Source of the DNA: a bacterium
GTDB taxonomy: Bacteria > Bacteroidota > Ignavibacteria > Kapaibacteriales > Kapaibacteriaceae
Reading direction: 5' to 3'
DNA length: 8,664 nucleotides
Assembly (NCBI GenBank): GCA_020050895.1
Contig: JAGVJW010000243.1
Span: 1 to 8,664, forward strand
The notes under the pieces were generated by a model. That model was not told the DNA's origin. It saw only the letters and a list, made by a program, of their open reading frames with translations, and did not search any database. This document shows, piece after piece, positions 1-5,807 of this stretch; within the stretch, counting starts at the first letter, position 1, and every line of letters starts with the position of its first letter. The translations under genes and the position numbers were made by a program.

Positions 1-336
1 GAACCCGTTGTGTATCCTGCAGACTGGAGCTATGCTCAGGTAGGCTTCGCCGATATCGAGCAGGAACTAGAGGAGAATGCAGAGAGAGAGCTGAAAAAGT
101 TAAAGGCTGCGTTAACAAAAGATGGATTCAAGGTAGAGACGTCGGTTCGTAGGGGAAGAGCATCCGACGAAATTTGCAATTATGCATCTGAGAACAGCAT
201 CAGCATTATCAGCATTGGAACACATGGACGGAGTGGCCTGGAACATTTTCTATTTGGAAGCACAACTGAGAGAGTGCTCAGAAAGGCCCCCTGCCCTGTA
301 CTTTCGGTAAGACTAGATACATCCAAGAAGAGCTGA
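1..336 (+). CDS. Universal stress protein, UspA family (5'-truncated by window edge)
   Basis: The frame is open from base 1 (reading EPVVYPADWSY) and ends at TGA 334-336, giving 111 visible residues. UspA domains are usually 140-150 residues, so roughly the first 35-40 are off the window; the GTG at 10 is internal and not the start. Near the C-terminus is the nucleotide-binding signature G-x2-G-x9-G-S (GTHG, nine residues, then GS), followed by the family's typical ending RKAPCPVLSV, so this is probably an ATP-binding type of Usp. The middle part is a charged helix (EQELEENAERELKKL) as in the family. Usp proteins are cytoplasmic dimers linked to stress and starvation survival; the specific role here is unknown. 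The stop overlaps the next start by one base (TGATG), which suggests translational coupling to the fructose-bisphosphatase gene. Confidence 0.9.
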   Translation, partial: EPVVYPADWSYAQVGFADIEQELEENAERELKKLKAALTKDGFKVETSVRRGRASDEICNYASENSISIISIGTHGRSGLEHFLFGSTTERVLRKAPCPVLSVRLDTSKKS

Positions 337-1361
337 TGCCGCTGGTAAGAACGTCGAAGCTGATAACAATTGAGCGCCATATCTCGGAAGAACATGCACT
401 TCATCCGCAGGCTACCGGCGAGTTCTCGAGATTGTTGCGAGATTTAACATTGGCATTGCGCATCCTTGCGCGCGATGTAAGGCGCGCCGGGCTTAACGAT
501 GTTCTGGGCTTGACGGACGAGACGAATATCCATGGTGAGCGCGTAAAGCGCTTAGATATTCACGCTAATGATGTCATTATCCGAGCCATGGACCATGGAG
601 GTCACCTATGCGTTATGGCTTCGGAGGAATCGGACTCCCTTATTCAAATTTCAAATGAATACTCAAAAGGAAAATATGTTCTCGTGTTCGATCCACTCGA
701 TGGATCGTCGAATATCGATGTGAACGTCAGCATAGGAACTATTTTCTCCGTGTATCGGCGGCTGGATCCTTTGTTGACAACTGATGGAACATTGGAGGAC
801 TGTCTGCAGCCTGGTTATAAACAAGTTGCGGCAGGGTATGCGATGTACGGATCCAGCACACAGCTTGTATACTCGAGTGGCAATGGAGTTGACGTATTTA
901 CATTCGACCCTACGATAGGTGAATTCTTGCTAACCTTCGAGAAGATTAGGATTCCCAGGAAGGGCAAGATTTATTCAGTTAACAGCGGCAATGCCTATAA
1001 GTGGCATCAGAGTGTTAGAGACTATGTAGCGCATTTGCTGCGTCCGTCAGACGATGGGTTACGGCCGTACTCGCTTCGATATGTTGGAACGATGGTCGCC
1101 GATATTCATCGCACACTGCATTATGGAGGCATCTTTATGTATCCGGCAGATTCGATGTTGCCCAATGGCAAGCTGAGGCTTGTCTACGAAGTAAACCCAA
1201 TGGCATTTATCATTGAACAGGCAGGGGGCTTGGCATCGAATGGAACTCAGCGTATTCTTGAATTGGAACCTGAATCGTTGCATCAGCGATCGCAATGTTT
1301 TATGGGAAGCCCTGACGACGTTCTTGAACTTGAATCATTCATTAACAGTTCTCCGGAGTAG
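336..1361 (+). CDS. fbp: Fructose-1,6-bisphosphatase class I
   Basis: Predicted to hydrolyse fructose 1,6-bisphosphate to fructose 6-phosphate and phosphate, the committed step of gluconeogenesis (and of the Calvin cycle where present), in the cytoplasm with Mg2+. It has 341 residues, the normal class I length. Visible family motifs are ASEESD (residues 95-100, with acidic metal ligands E97/E98), the metal- and phosphate-binding DPLDGSSN (119-126), AGYAMYGSST (166-175), the sugar-phosphate-binding stretch YVGTMVADIHR (249-259), GGIFMYP (264-270), and YEVNPMAFIIEQAGG (284-298), which carries the further metal ligand E285. The C-terminal LHQR (315-318) is also typical. ATG 336 overlaps the uspA stop, so translation is probably coupled and no separate SD is needed. 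The sod gene follows after two bases. All key residues seem intact; nothing shows how the enzyme is allosterically controlled. Confidence 0.96.
   Translation: MPLVRTSKLITIERHISEEHALHPQATGEFSRLLRDLTLALRILARDVRRAGLNDVLGLTDETNIHGERVKRLDIHANDVIIRAMDHGGHLCVMASEESDSLIQISNEYSKGKYVLVFDPLDGSSNIDVNVSIGTIFSVYRRLDPLLTTDGTLEDCLQPGYKQVAAGYAMYGSSTQLVYSSGNGVDVFTFDPTIGEFLLTFEKIRIPRKGKIYSVNSGNAYKWHQSVRDYVAHLLRPSDDGLRPYSLRYVGTMVADIHRTLHYGGIFMYPADSMLPNGKLRLVYEVNPMAFIIEQAGGLASNGTQRILELEPESLHQRSQCFMGSPDDVLELESFINSSPE
1355..1358 (+). promoter_or_regulatory. Shine-Dalgarno site for sod (supports GTG start)
   Basis: GGAG lies inside the last codons of fbp and five bases before GTG 1364. This spacing supports the GTG start and hence the full N-terminal export signal. 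Confidence 0.6.
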
Positions 1362-1363
1362 TT

Positions 1364-2071
1364 GTGTCACACCGCAGAGAATTTTTAACATCGGCGCTTG
1401 CAACCGGGCTGACGCTCAGCACCGGGTCGCCCCTTTCATTAATTGGTGCTCCCGTTCCCGCTCCAAAGCAAGACCATAAACTCCCACCGTTGCCATACGA
1501 TTACAACGCATTGGAGCCGTATATCGATGAGCAGACGATGAGGCTGCATCATGATAAACACCATCAGGGATATGTAAACGGATTGAATAAAGCCGAAGAG
1601 ATGCTCACCCAGGCTCGGAGCAGCGGAGACTATTCACTTGTGCAACATTGGAGCAGACAGGCTGCATTTCATGGAGGCGGACATTGGCTGCATTCCATGT
1701 TTTGGAAGGTGATGGCTCCTAATGGGAAGGGAGGGGGCGGAGAACCCTCGGGAGTCGTTATGGATGCCATAAAATCCGATTTTGGATCATTTGACGCATT
1801 TAAAAAACAATTTACCTCTGCAGCAAATGCCGTCGAGGGTAGCGGATGGGCATTGCTGTTGTACCGGATGGAGGACAAAAAACTCATTGTGTTACAGGCA
1901 GAAAACCAGCAAAAACTCTCGGTTTGGGGGGCCGTCCCAGTCCTTGGCATTGATGTGTGGGAACACGCTTATTACCTCAAATACCAAAATCGACGGCTCG
2001 ATTACATCGAATCTTGGTGGAATGTTGTGAATTGGAAACAAATTGAATTGAATCTAAACGCATTGATCTAA
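1364..2071 (+). CDS. Superoxide dismutase, Fe/Mn family, with N-terminal twin-arginine-like export signal
   Basis: Converts superoxide to O2 and H2O2. The 235 residues are about 30 more than a cytoplasmic Fe/Mn SOD; the excess is an N-terminal extension with S-H-R-R-E-F-L (residues 2-8) followed by a weakly hydrophobic stretch to about residue 28, which resembles a Tat signal and implies export as a folded metalloprotein. The cleavage site is not obvious, because the candidate GA and PA sites are followed by proline. The four metal ligands are visible: H62 (in RLHHDKHHQ), H110 (HWLHSMFW), D197 and H201 (DVWEHAYY). Q182 in ENQQ aligns by eye with the active-site Gln of Mn-type enzymes, and YLKYQNRR (204-211) also resembles MnSOD, so Mn or cambialistic use is likelier than strict Fe. 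The start is GTG 1364, two bases after fbp, served by an SD inside the fbp end. Confidence 0.93.
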   Translation: MSHRREFLTSALATGLTLSTGSPLSLIGAPVPAPKQDHKLPPLPYDYNALEPYIDEQTMRLHHDKHHQGYVNGLNKAEEMLTQARSSGDYSLVQHWSRQAAFHGGGHWLHSMFWKVMAPNGKGGGGEPSGVVMDAIKSDFGSFDAFKKQFTSAANAVEGSGWALLLYRMEDKKLIVLQAENQQKLSVWGAVPVLGIDVWEHAYYLKYQNRRLDYIESWWNVVNWKQIELNLNALI

Positions 2072-2090
2072 CGATTTCTCTTGTATCTTG
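2063..2090 (+). promoter_or_regulatory. Candidate promoter for the RRM-protein gene (Bacteroidota-like -33/-7)
   Basis: TTG (2063-2065) is followed after 18 bases by TATCTTG (2084-2090). The known Bacteroidota promoter consensus is TTG-N17-20-TAnnTTTG, so spacing fits and the -7 box is one T short. The -33 box overlaps the end of the sod gene. Transcription would begin near 2096-2098, giving a leader of about 95 bases. This is a sequence match only. Confidence 0.3.
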
Positions 2091-2106
2091 CAGTGCCGGA
2101 TTGTGG

Positions 2107-2178
2107 GCAGACCGCCAATTCGGTCGCGTTTGATGTTATTAATTCAGTGTGCTATCAACGTGAGACACGAAGGTCTGC
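2107..2178 (+). promoter_or_regulatory. Possible structured 5' leader of the RRM-protein mRNA
   Basis: GCAGACC (2107-2113) is exactly complementary to GGTCTGC (2172-2178), which ends two bases before the SD of the RRM gene. Inside it, CGTTTGAT (2127-2134) can pair with ATCAACG (2154-2160) with one bulged T. The long pairing competes with a local hairpin GACCG/CGGTC (2110-2114 with 2121-2125). Alternative folds next to an SD would suit temperature- or protein-responsive control. Stems were found by hand, with no energy calculation or covariation evidence. Confidence 0.3.
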
Positions 2179-2192
2179 TAAGGACTGTTGGT

Positions 2193-2492
2193 ATGAATAT
2201 TTATGTTGGCAATTTGCCGTACAACATGAACGATGCTGAACTCCGTTCAGTATTCGAGGAGTTTGGTACGGTCGACTCGGCTTCCGTTGTGAAGGATAAA
2301 TTCACTGGACGCAGCCGTGGATTCGGCTTTGTAGAAATGTCTGACGGCGATGCCGGCACGCGTGCTATCGAAGCAACGAATGGTCGTAGTGTAGCAGGAC
2401 GTAACCTTGTTGTTAACGAGGCTCGTCCGAGAGAAGAACGTCCTCGTTTCGACCGCGATCGCGGTGAAAGAGAACGCGGACCTCGCTATTGA
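2193..2492 (+). CDS. Single-RRM RNA-binding protein
   Basis: A 99-residue protein made of one RNA recognition motif and a short charged tail. RNP2 is IYVGNL (residues 3-8) and RNP1 is RGFGFVEM (42-49), both with the expected aromatic residues for stacking on RNA bases. The fold runs to about residue 78 and is followed by an Arg/Glu/Asp-rich tail (PREERPRFDRDRGERERG), an RGG-like disordered end. Such small RRM proteins occur in cyanobacteria and Bacteroidota; cyanobacterial members are often cold-induced and act as general RNA binders. That role here is inference. ATG 2193 was chosen because the RRM starts there and AAGGA (2180-2184) lies eight bases upstream; the same frame is open further upstream but that part has no domain and no good start. 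The gene stands alone between its own possible promoter and a strong terminator. Confidence 0.93.
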   Translation: MNIYVGNLPYNMNDAELRSVFEEFGTVDSASVVKDKFTGRSRGFGFVEMSDGDAGTRAIEATNGRSVAGRNLVVNEARPREERPRFDRDRGERERGPRY

Positions 2493-2515
2493 TTACAATC
2501 GACACCAGTAGTCAG

Positions 2516-2548
2516 AAAGCCACATCTTAGTTGATGTGGCTTTTTTAT
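2516..2548 (+). terminator. Intrinsic terminator after the RRM-protein gene
   Basis: An 11-bp perfect stem, AAAGCCACATC (2516-2526) with GATGTGGCTTT (2533-2543), has a six-base loop TTAGTT and a run of six T at 2541-2546. It lies 24 bases after the RRM stop codon. This is a textbook Rho-independent terminator on the + strand. Confidence 0.93.
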
Positions 2549-2657
2549 AAGCGGGCAGGGGATCCCGCACTGGATGGACATTTGGCTGAAACTCAATAAT
2601 TAACTAGATAATCCTACACCTGGGATTTTCTTATTTGTCACGTTAAAAGGGACGGAT

Positions 2658-3989
2658 ATGAGGAAGTTGTATACTGCCTTGGTGATTACTGCTTTTTGTG
2701 TTTCAGTTTCTACCGCTCAGTACTCAAAAGGAAGAATATTTGCGGGTCCGATTGTTGGACTAACAGGCTATGAAACATCGCTTGGTTTCGGTGCAATGGG
2801 AGAATATGCCGTAAATGATAATTGGGGTGCAGGCCTCGGCTTTGGATACACTAACTTCTCGATTGATTTGCCTTTTACAGGTTTCGGGTCTGGAAGCAAA
2901 TCCTATTATGATTATTCGCTTTTGAGTATCTCTGCCTTCGGGTCATATCATTTTATTCCCTATGAGACAATAGATCCCTTCGTTTCCGTTGGTTTGGGAT
3001 ACTACAAATGGAATGTTGAATATGTTCAAGAGGGTGGTAGTTCGGATTTCCCGGCTGGATTTGCGGCAGCTTATTCAAGTGGAATAGGTTTTGCATTAGC
3101 TGCCGGTGCCCGTTACCATTTTAACGATCTTATAGCAGCACGGCTCACTGTAGGTTTTCCCATTCTTCTCGGCTTAGGCGTTGATGTTGCATTCGGAGAA
3201 CCTGCCGTGAAAAAAGAGGGAGATACAATTGTGCAACAAAAACCTGTTATTGCCGACACCGCTCCCCCAAAGAAATATCCACTTAATGTTGGAGTGTATA
3301 TCAATGGAAAGGCAAGTATCAAGACAGAAGTAGCAAAAGGATGGAAGACGGGTCCTGTTTTTAATACTCCCCCTGATTTTGGAGTATCCATCATGGCACC
3401 GTTCGGCAAGGAGTCGACAGTAGGTTTCGGACTCGACCTTGGAAGTTCTTCGTATGGCTACATCATGAAGCCTGAAAGCAACGCCAACGATTCAAACACT
3501 GTTCAAGAGCGATTTCAATACTTTAACGTCTTCCCGCATTTGAATGTATCAGGATTTATCATCGGTGTCAATTGGGGATTCAAAACCAATTACACCTCAT
3601 ATTTTGTGAATGGAGACACGGCTTCGATGGTTGGTGAGTATATACCAACTGTTATTGTTGGCAAGGGAGACACTACGGAATTCACACCCGATCCTATTGG
3701 TCCAATGAACGACCCATCAAAATATGTGGCTGATATCATTGAAATTCGTATCGGCGGTTCAATCCCGATTGTCGATGCAGACATTGGCCGTCTTTCCTTA
3801 AACGTCATGGCCGGGTATACTTTAACCGGAATGTTCATTGATTACAGAAATTATATCGGATCGTACCCTCTTGTCCAGGATCCCAATGACTTCACGAAAC
3901 TCAGAAGGGACGACCCAGAAGAAACCTTCAACCCAGTGATACCCTCGCTTTCCGTTGGTCTGCAGTGGTATTTCAAGATCGGCTTGTAA
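2658..3989 (+). CDS. Outer-membrane beta-barrel protein, apparent two-half architecture (function unknown)
   Basis: A 443-residue exported protein. Residues 1-20 form a Sec signal peptide (MRKLYTALVITAF core, cleavage after STA, mature start Q21). Residues about 25-180 alternate Gly/aromatic and hydrophobic residues in amphipathic strands (for example AGLGFGYTNFSID, ISAFGSYHFI, GFALAAGARYHF), like an eight-stranded OmpX/OmpW/PorT-type barrel. A linker at 181-207 is rich in Lys, Pro and Asp. Residues 208-443 contain further strands (VGFGLDLGSSSYGY, FIIGVNWGFK, LSLNVMAGYTLTGMF, LSVGLQWYF) with long polar loops, which looks like a second barrel-like half. The last strand ends WYFKIGL, so the usual final Phe is not terminal. 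ATG 2658 has AGGGA (2648-2652) five bases upstream. No paralogue or partner is adjacent; the gene is flanked by terminators and so probably monocistronic. Family assignment is by composition and strand pattern only. Confidence 0.75.
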   Translation: MRKLYTALVITAFCVSVSTAQYSKGRIFAGPIVGLTGYETSLGFGAMGEYAVNDNWGAGLGFGYTNFSIDLPFTGFGSGSKSYYDYSLLSISAFGSYHFIPYETIDPFVSVGLGYYKWNVEYVQEGGSSDFPAGFAAAYSSGIGFALAAGARYHFNDLIAARLTVGFPILLGLGVDVAFGEPAVKKEGDTIVQQKPVIADTAPPKKYPLNVGVYINGKASIKTEVAKGWKTGPVFNTPPDFGVSIMAPFGKESTVGFGLDLGSSSYGYIMKPESNANDSNTVQERFQYFNVFPHLNVSGFIIGVNWGFKTNYTSYFVNGDTASMVGEYIPTVIVGKGDTTEFTPDPIGPMNDPSKYVADIIEIRIGGSIPIVDADIGRLSLNVMAGYTLTGMFIDYRNYIGSYPLVQDPNDFTKLRRDDPEETFNPVIPSLSVGLQWYFKIGL

Positions 3990-4011
3990 CTCAATCCCAC
4001 AGAATTCATAG

Positions 4012-4051
4012 CGGGGGCGGTAACCAGATTGGTTGCCGCCCCCGTATTTTT
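4012..4051 (+). terminator. Intrinsic terminator after the outer-membrane protein gene
   Basis: A 15-bp stem pairs 4012-4026 (CGGGGGCGGTAACCA) with 4030-4044 (TGGTTGCCGCCCCCG), with one G-T pair and a three-base loop, followed by TATTTTT. The core of nine consecutive G-C pairs makes it very stable. It sits 22 bases after the stop codon and insulates the dehydrogenase gene downstream. Confidence 0.92.
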
Positions 4052-4090
4052 GGTGTCTTTGTCTCCACTCCTGAATCCAAGGTTAGTTTC

Positions 4091-5179
4091 ATGCAGATGT
4101 TTGAAATGATACAGTCAATGGGGCACGAGCAGGTGGTTCTCTGCTCAGATCCTACGACGAAACTTCGTGGTGTGATTTGCATTCACAACACCTCGTTGGG
4201 TCCGTCTCTTGGCGGAACTCGAATGTGGAAATACAGCTCTGAAGAAGAAGCAATCACAGATGCACTGAGGCTGTCTCGAGGCATGACGTACAAAGCTGCT
4301 GTTTCGGGAGTTAATCTTGGCGGTGGCAAGGCTGTAATTATCGGAGACCCACGCATTGATAAAAACGAGGCTATGTTCCGCGCTTACGGTAGGATGGTAG
4401 AGTCGCTACGCGGACGGTATATCACTGCCGAAGATGTTGGCACCAGTGTTCGCGATATGGAGTGGATCCGCATGGAAACAAAATATGTGGCAGGTATCGG
4501 AGGCGTTGGTGGATCGGGCGACCCAAGCCCTGTAACTGCACTCGGCGTATACTCAGGCATGAAGGCTTCTGCAAAATTTGCATGGGGTTCCGATTCTCTG
4601 AAGGGTAAGAGGGTTGTTATTCAGGGGGCGGGCAACGTTGCTTCAAACCTGGCTGAACATTTGGCTAAAGAAGGTGCCCACGTCTTTGTTTCCGATATTT
4701 TTGAAGACAAGGCTCGGACTGTAGCTGAAAAGACAGGTGCAACGGTGATCTCGTCCGATGAAGTCTTTGCAACAGAATGCGATGTATTCTCTCCTAATGC
4801 CCTTGGTGCAATATTAAACGATGATACAATTCCGCAACTAACGTGTGCCATCGTTTGTGGAGGTGCCAATAACCAGCTTAAGGATGAACATAAACACGCC
4901 CAGATGATCCGTGAACGCAACATCATCTATGCTCCCGATTATGTTGTAAACTCAGGCGGTTTGATGAATGTGGCATCGGAGGTGGAAGGCTACGACAGAG
5001 CCAAGGTTATGCGACAAGCCGAAGGCATCTATGATATCACCATGAACATCCTCGTAACAGCTAAGGAGCGTAACATCCTCACAATTGATGCATCGAACGC
5101 AATTGCCGAGGAGCGGATTGAGAAGGTACGTCACGTCCATGGTACGTACATTGGCACACCAACAATTCGTGGCGTATAA
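4091..5179 (+). CDS. Leucine / branched-chain amino-acid dehydrogenase (Glu/Leu/Phe/Val dehydrogenase family)
   Basis: NAD+-dependent oxidative deamination of leucine, valine or isoleucine to the 2-oxo acid and ammonium, cytoplasmic and reversible. The 362 residues match leucine dehydrogenases of Bacillus (about 364-366) almost end to end by eye: LGPSLGGTRMW (36-46), the substrate and catalytic lysines K68 (GMTYK) and K80 (NLGGGK), TAEDVGT with D115 (112-118), SPVTALGVYSGM (146-157), the Rossmann GxGxxA motif GAGNVA (179-184), GGANNQL (257-263) and APDYVVNSGG (281-290). I favour leucine over phenylalanine because of this overall match, but substrate choice cannot be settled by eye. ATG 4091 was chosen over an in-frame GTG at 3965 inside the preceding gene: it fits the family's N-terminus, lies beyond the terminator, and has AAGG (4079-4082) eight bases upstream. 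nusB follows after 14 bases. In Bacteroidota-type bacteria such an enzyme can feed branched-chain fatty-acid synthesis or amino-acid breakdown. Confidence 0.94.
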   Translation: MQMFEMIQSMGHEQVVLCSDPTTKLRGVICIHNTSLGPSLGGTRMWKYSSEEEAITDALRLSRGMTYKAAVSGVNLGGGKAVIIGDPRIDKNEAMFRAYGRMVESLRGRYITAEDVGTSVRDMEWIRMETKYVAGIGGVGGSGDPSPVTALGVYSGMKASAKFAWGSDSLKGKRVVIQGAGNVASNLAEHLAKEGAHVFVSDIFEDKARTVAEKTGATVISSDEVFATECDVFSPNALGAILNDDTIPQLTCAIVCGGANNQLKDEHKHAQMIRERNIIYAPDYVVNSGGLMNVASEVEGYDRAKVMRQAEGIYDITMNILVTAKERNILTIDASNAIAEERIEKVRHVHGTYIGTPTIRGV

Positions 5180-5184
5180 AGACT

Positions 5185-5189
5185 GGGAG
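5185..5189 (+). promoter_or_regulatory. Shine-Dalgarno site for nusB (supports GTG start)
   Basis: GGGAG lies in the 14-base gap after the dehydrogenase stop, four bases before GTG 5194. It fixes the start and shows independent initiation within a shared transcript. Confidence 0.6.
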
Positions 5190-5193
5190 TACT

Positions 5194-5778
5194 GTGAAAA
5201 AACAAGACGCGGACAAATTTCCCGTCAGCCGGACAAAGGTTGTTAAAGGTACGCGCCATTTGGCTCGCGAAAAAATTTTACAGGTGCTTGCAGCTACCGC
5301 CGAGGGAGAAGTTTCGCTGGATGACGTCTTCCCGCACGTGTTCTTTAGACAGTTCACCTTTGATACGGATCAGCCTTCAGACAAAGAAGGACGAATACTA
5401 CGTCAGGATGAAGTTTTTGAACTCGAAGCCGATATCCCAATTGAATGGTCACCTGAAGACCTTGAATACGCTACGCGGGTTTTACAAAAAACTGCAGAAA
5501 TGCAGGAGCGAAGTCGGGTACTGATAGATAAGCATTCCAAGAACTGGGATTTGGAACGAATCGCCATGCTCGATCGGGTTCTAATGAATCTGGCTATTGC
5601 TGAACTTGTGGCCTGTGCTGATATTCCTATTAAGGTAACCATTAACGAGGTGATTGAACTTGCAAAGAGATATTCTACCGATAAGAGTGGAGTGTTCATC
5701 AACGGAATTCTCGATGCAGTGATTCATGAATTGACCGAGGAAGGATTAATTACAAAATCCGGACGCGGTTTGTTATAA
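5194..5778 (+). CDS. nusB: Transcription antitermination factor NusB
   Basis: NusB binds boxA RNA together with NusE (ribosomal protein S10) and keeps RNA polymerase processive on rRNA operons. The N-terminal helix (RHLAREKILQVLAA, residues 21-34) and the C-terminal half (IDKHSKNWDLERIAMLDRVL, then IKVTINEVIELAKRYS and SGVFINGILDAV, about 110-178) are diagnostic for the family. The protein is 194 residues against about 130-165 usually. The extra length is a short basic N-terminal tail and an acidic, probably flexible insert around 52-85 between the first and following helices. The arginine-rich N-terminal RNA-binding face seems kept (R21, R25). Start GTG 5194 with a good SD. It is cotranscribed with the upstream dehydrogenase by spacing; the secreted protein gene follows after 29 bases with no terminator between. 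Confidence 0.93.
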   Translation: MKKQDADKFPVSRTKVVKGTRHLAREKILQVLAATAEGEVSLDDVFPHVFFRQFTFDTDQPSDKEGRILRQDEVFELEADIPIEWSPEDLEYATRVLQKTAEMQERSRVLIDKHSKNWDLERIAMLDRVLMNLAIAELVACADIPIKVTINEVIELAKRYSTDKSGVFINGILDAVIHELTEEGLITKSGRGLL

Positions 5779-5807
5779 TTCGTTGAATAAAAGGAAGGAT
5801 TGATCTA

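Noticed and set aside
2088..2192. In-frame upstream extension of the RRM protein
   Set aside because: It lacks a good start and any domain character, and the region reads better as a structured leader. The RRM begins right at ATG 2193.
2551..2568. Second hairpin GCGGG/CCCGC just after the RRM terminator
   Set aside because: Only five base pairs with an eight-base loop and no T-run; the stem before it already explains termination.
2582..2612. TTGGCT and GATAAT as a promoter for the outer-membrane protein gene
   Set aside because: The spacer is 19 bases and the boxes are only partial matches, and they do not fit the Bacteroidota consensus. A promoter must exist after the terminator, but this one is not convincing.
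4045..4052. TATTTTTG, an exact match to the Bacteroidota -7 box TAnnTTTG, upstream of the dehydrogenase
   Set aside because: It is the T-run of the terminator, and no TTG lies 17-20 bases upstream (the nearest leaves only 13). A dual terminator/promoter is conceivable but unsupported.
3965..4090. In-frame upstream extension of the dehydrogenase from GTG 3965
   Set aside because: It overlaps the end of the outer-membrane protein gene, runs through the terminator stem, and adds 42 residues that the family lacks. ATG 4091 has an SD and fits the family length.
5774..5779. TATAAT over the nusB stop codon as a promoter for the propeller gene
   Set aside because: No -35 box stands at a workable distance; TTGACC at 5731-5736 is 37 bases away. 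It may be chance in A+T-rich stop-codon sequence.
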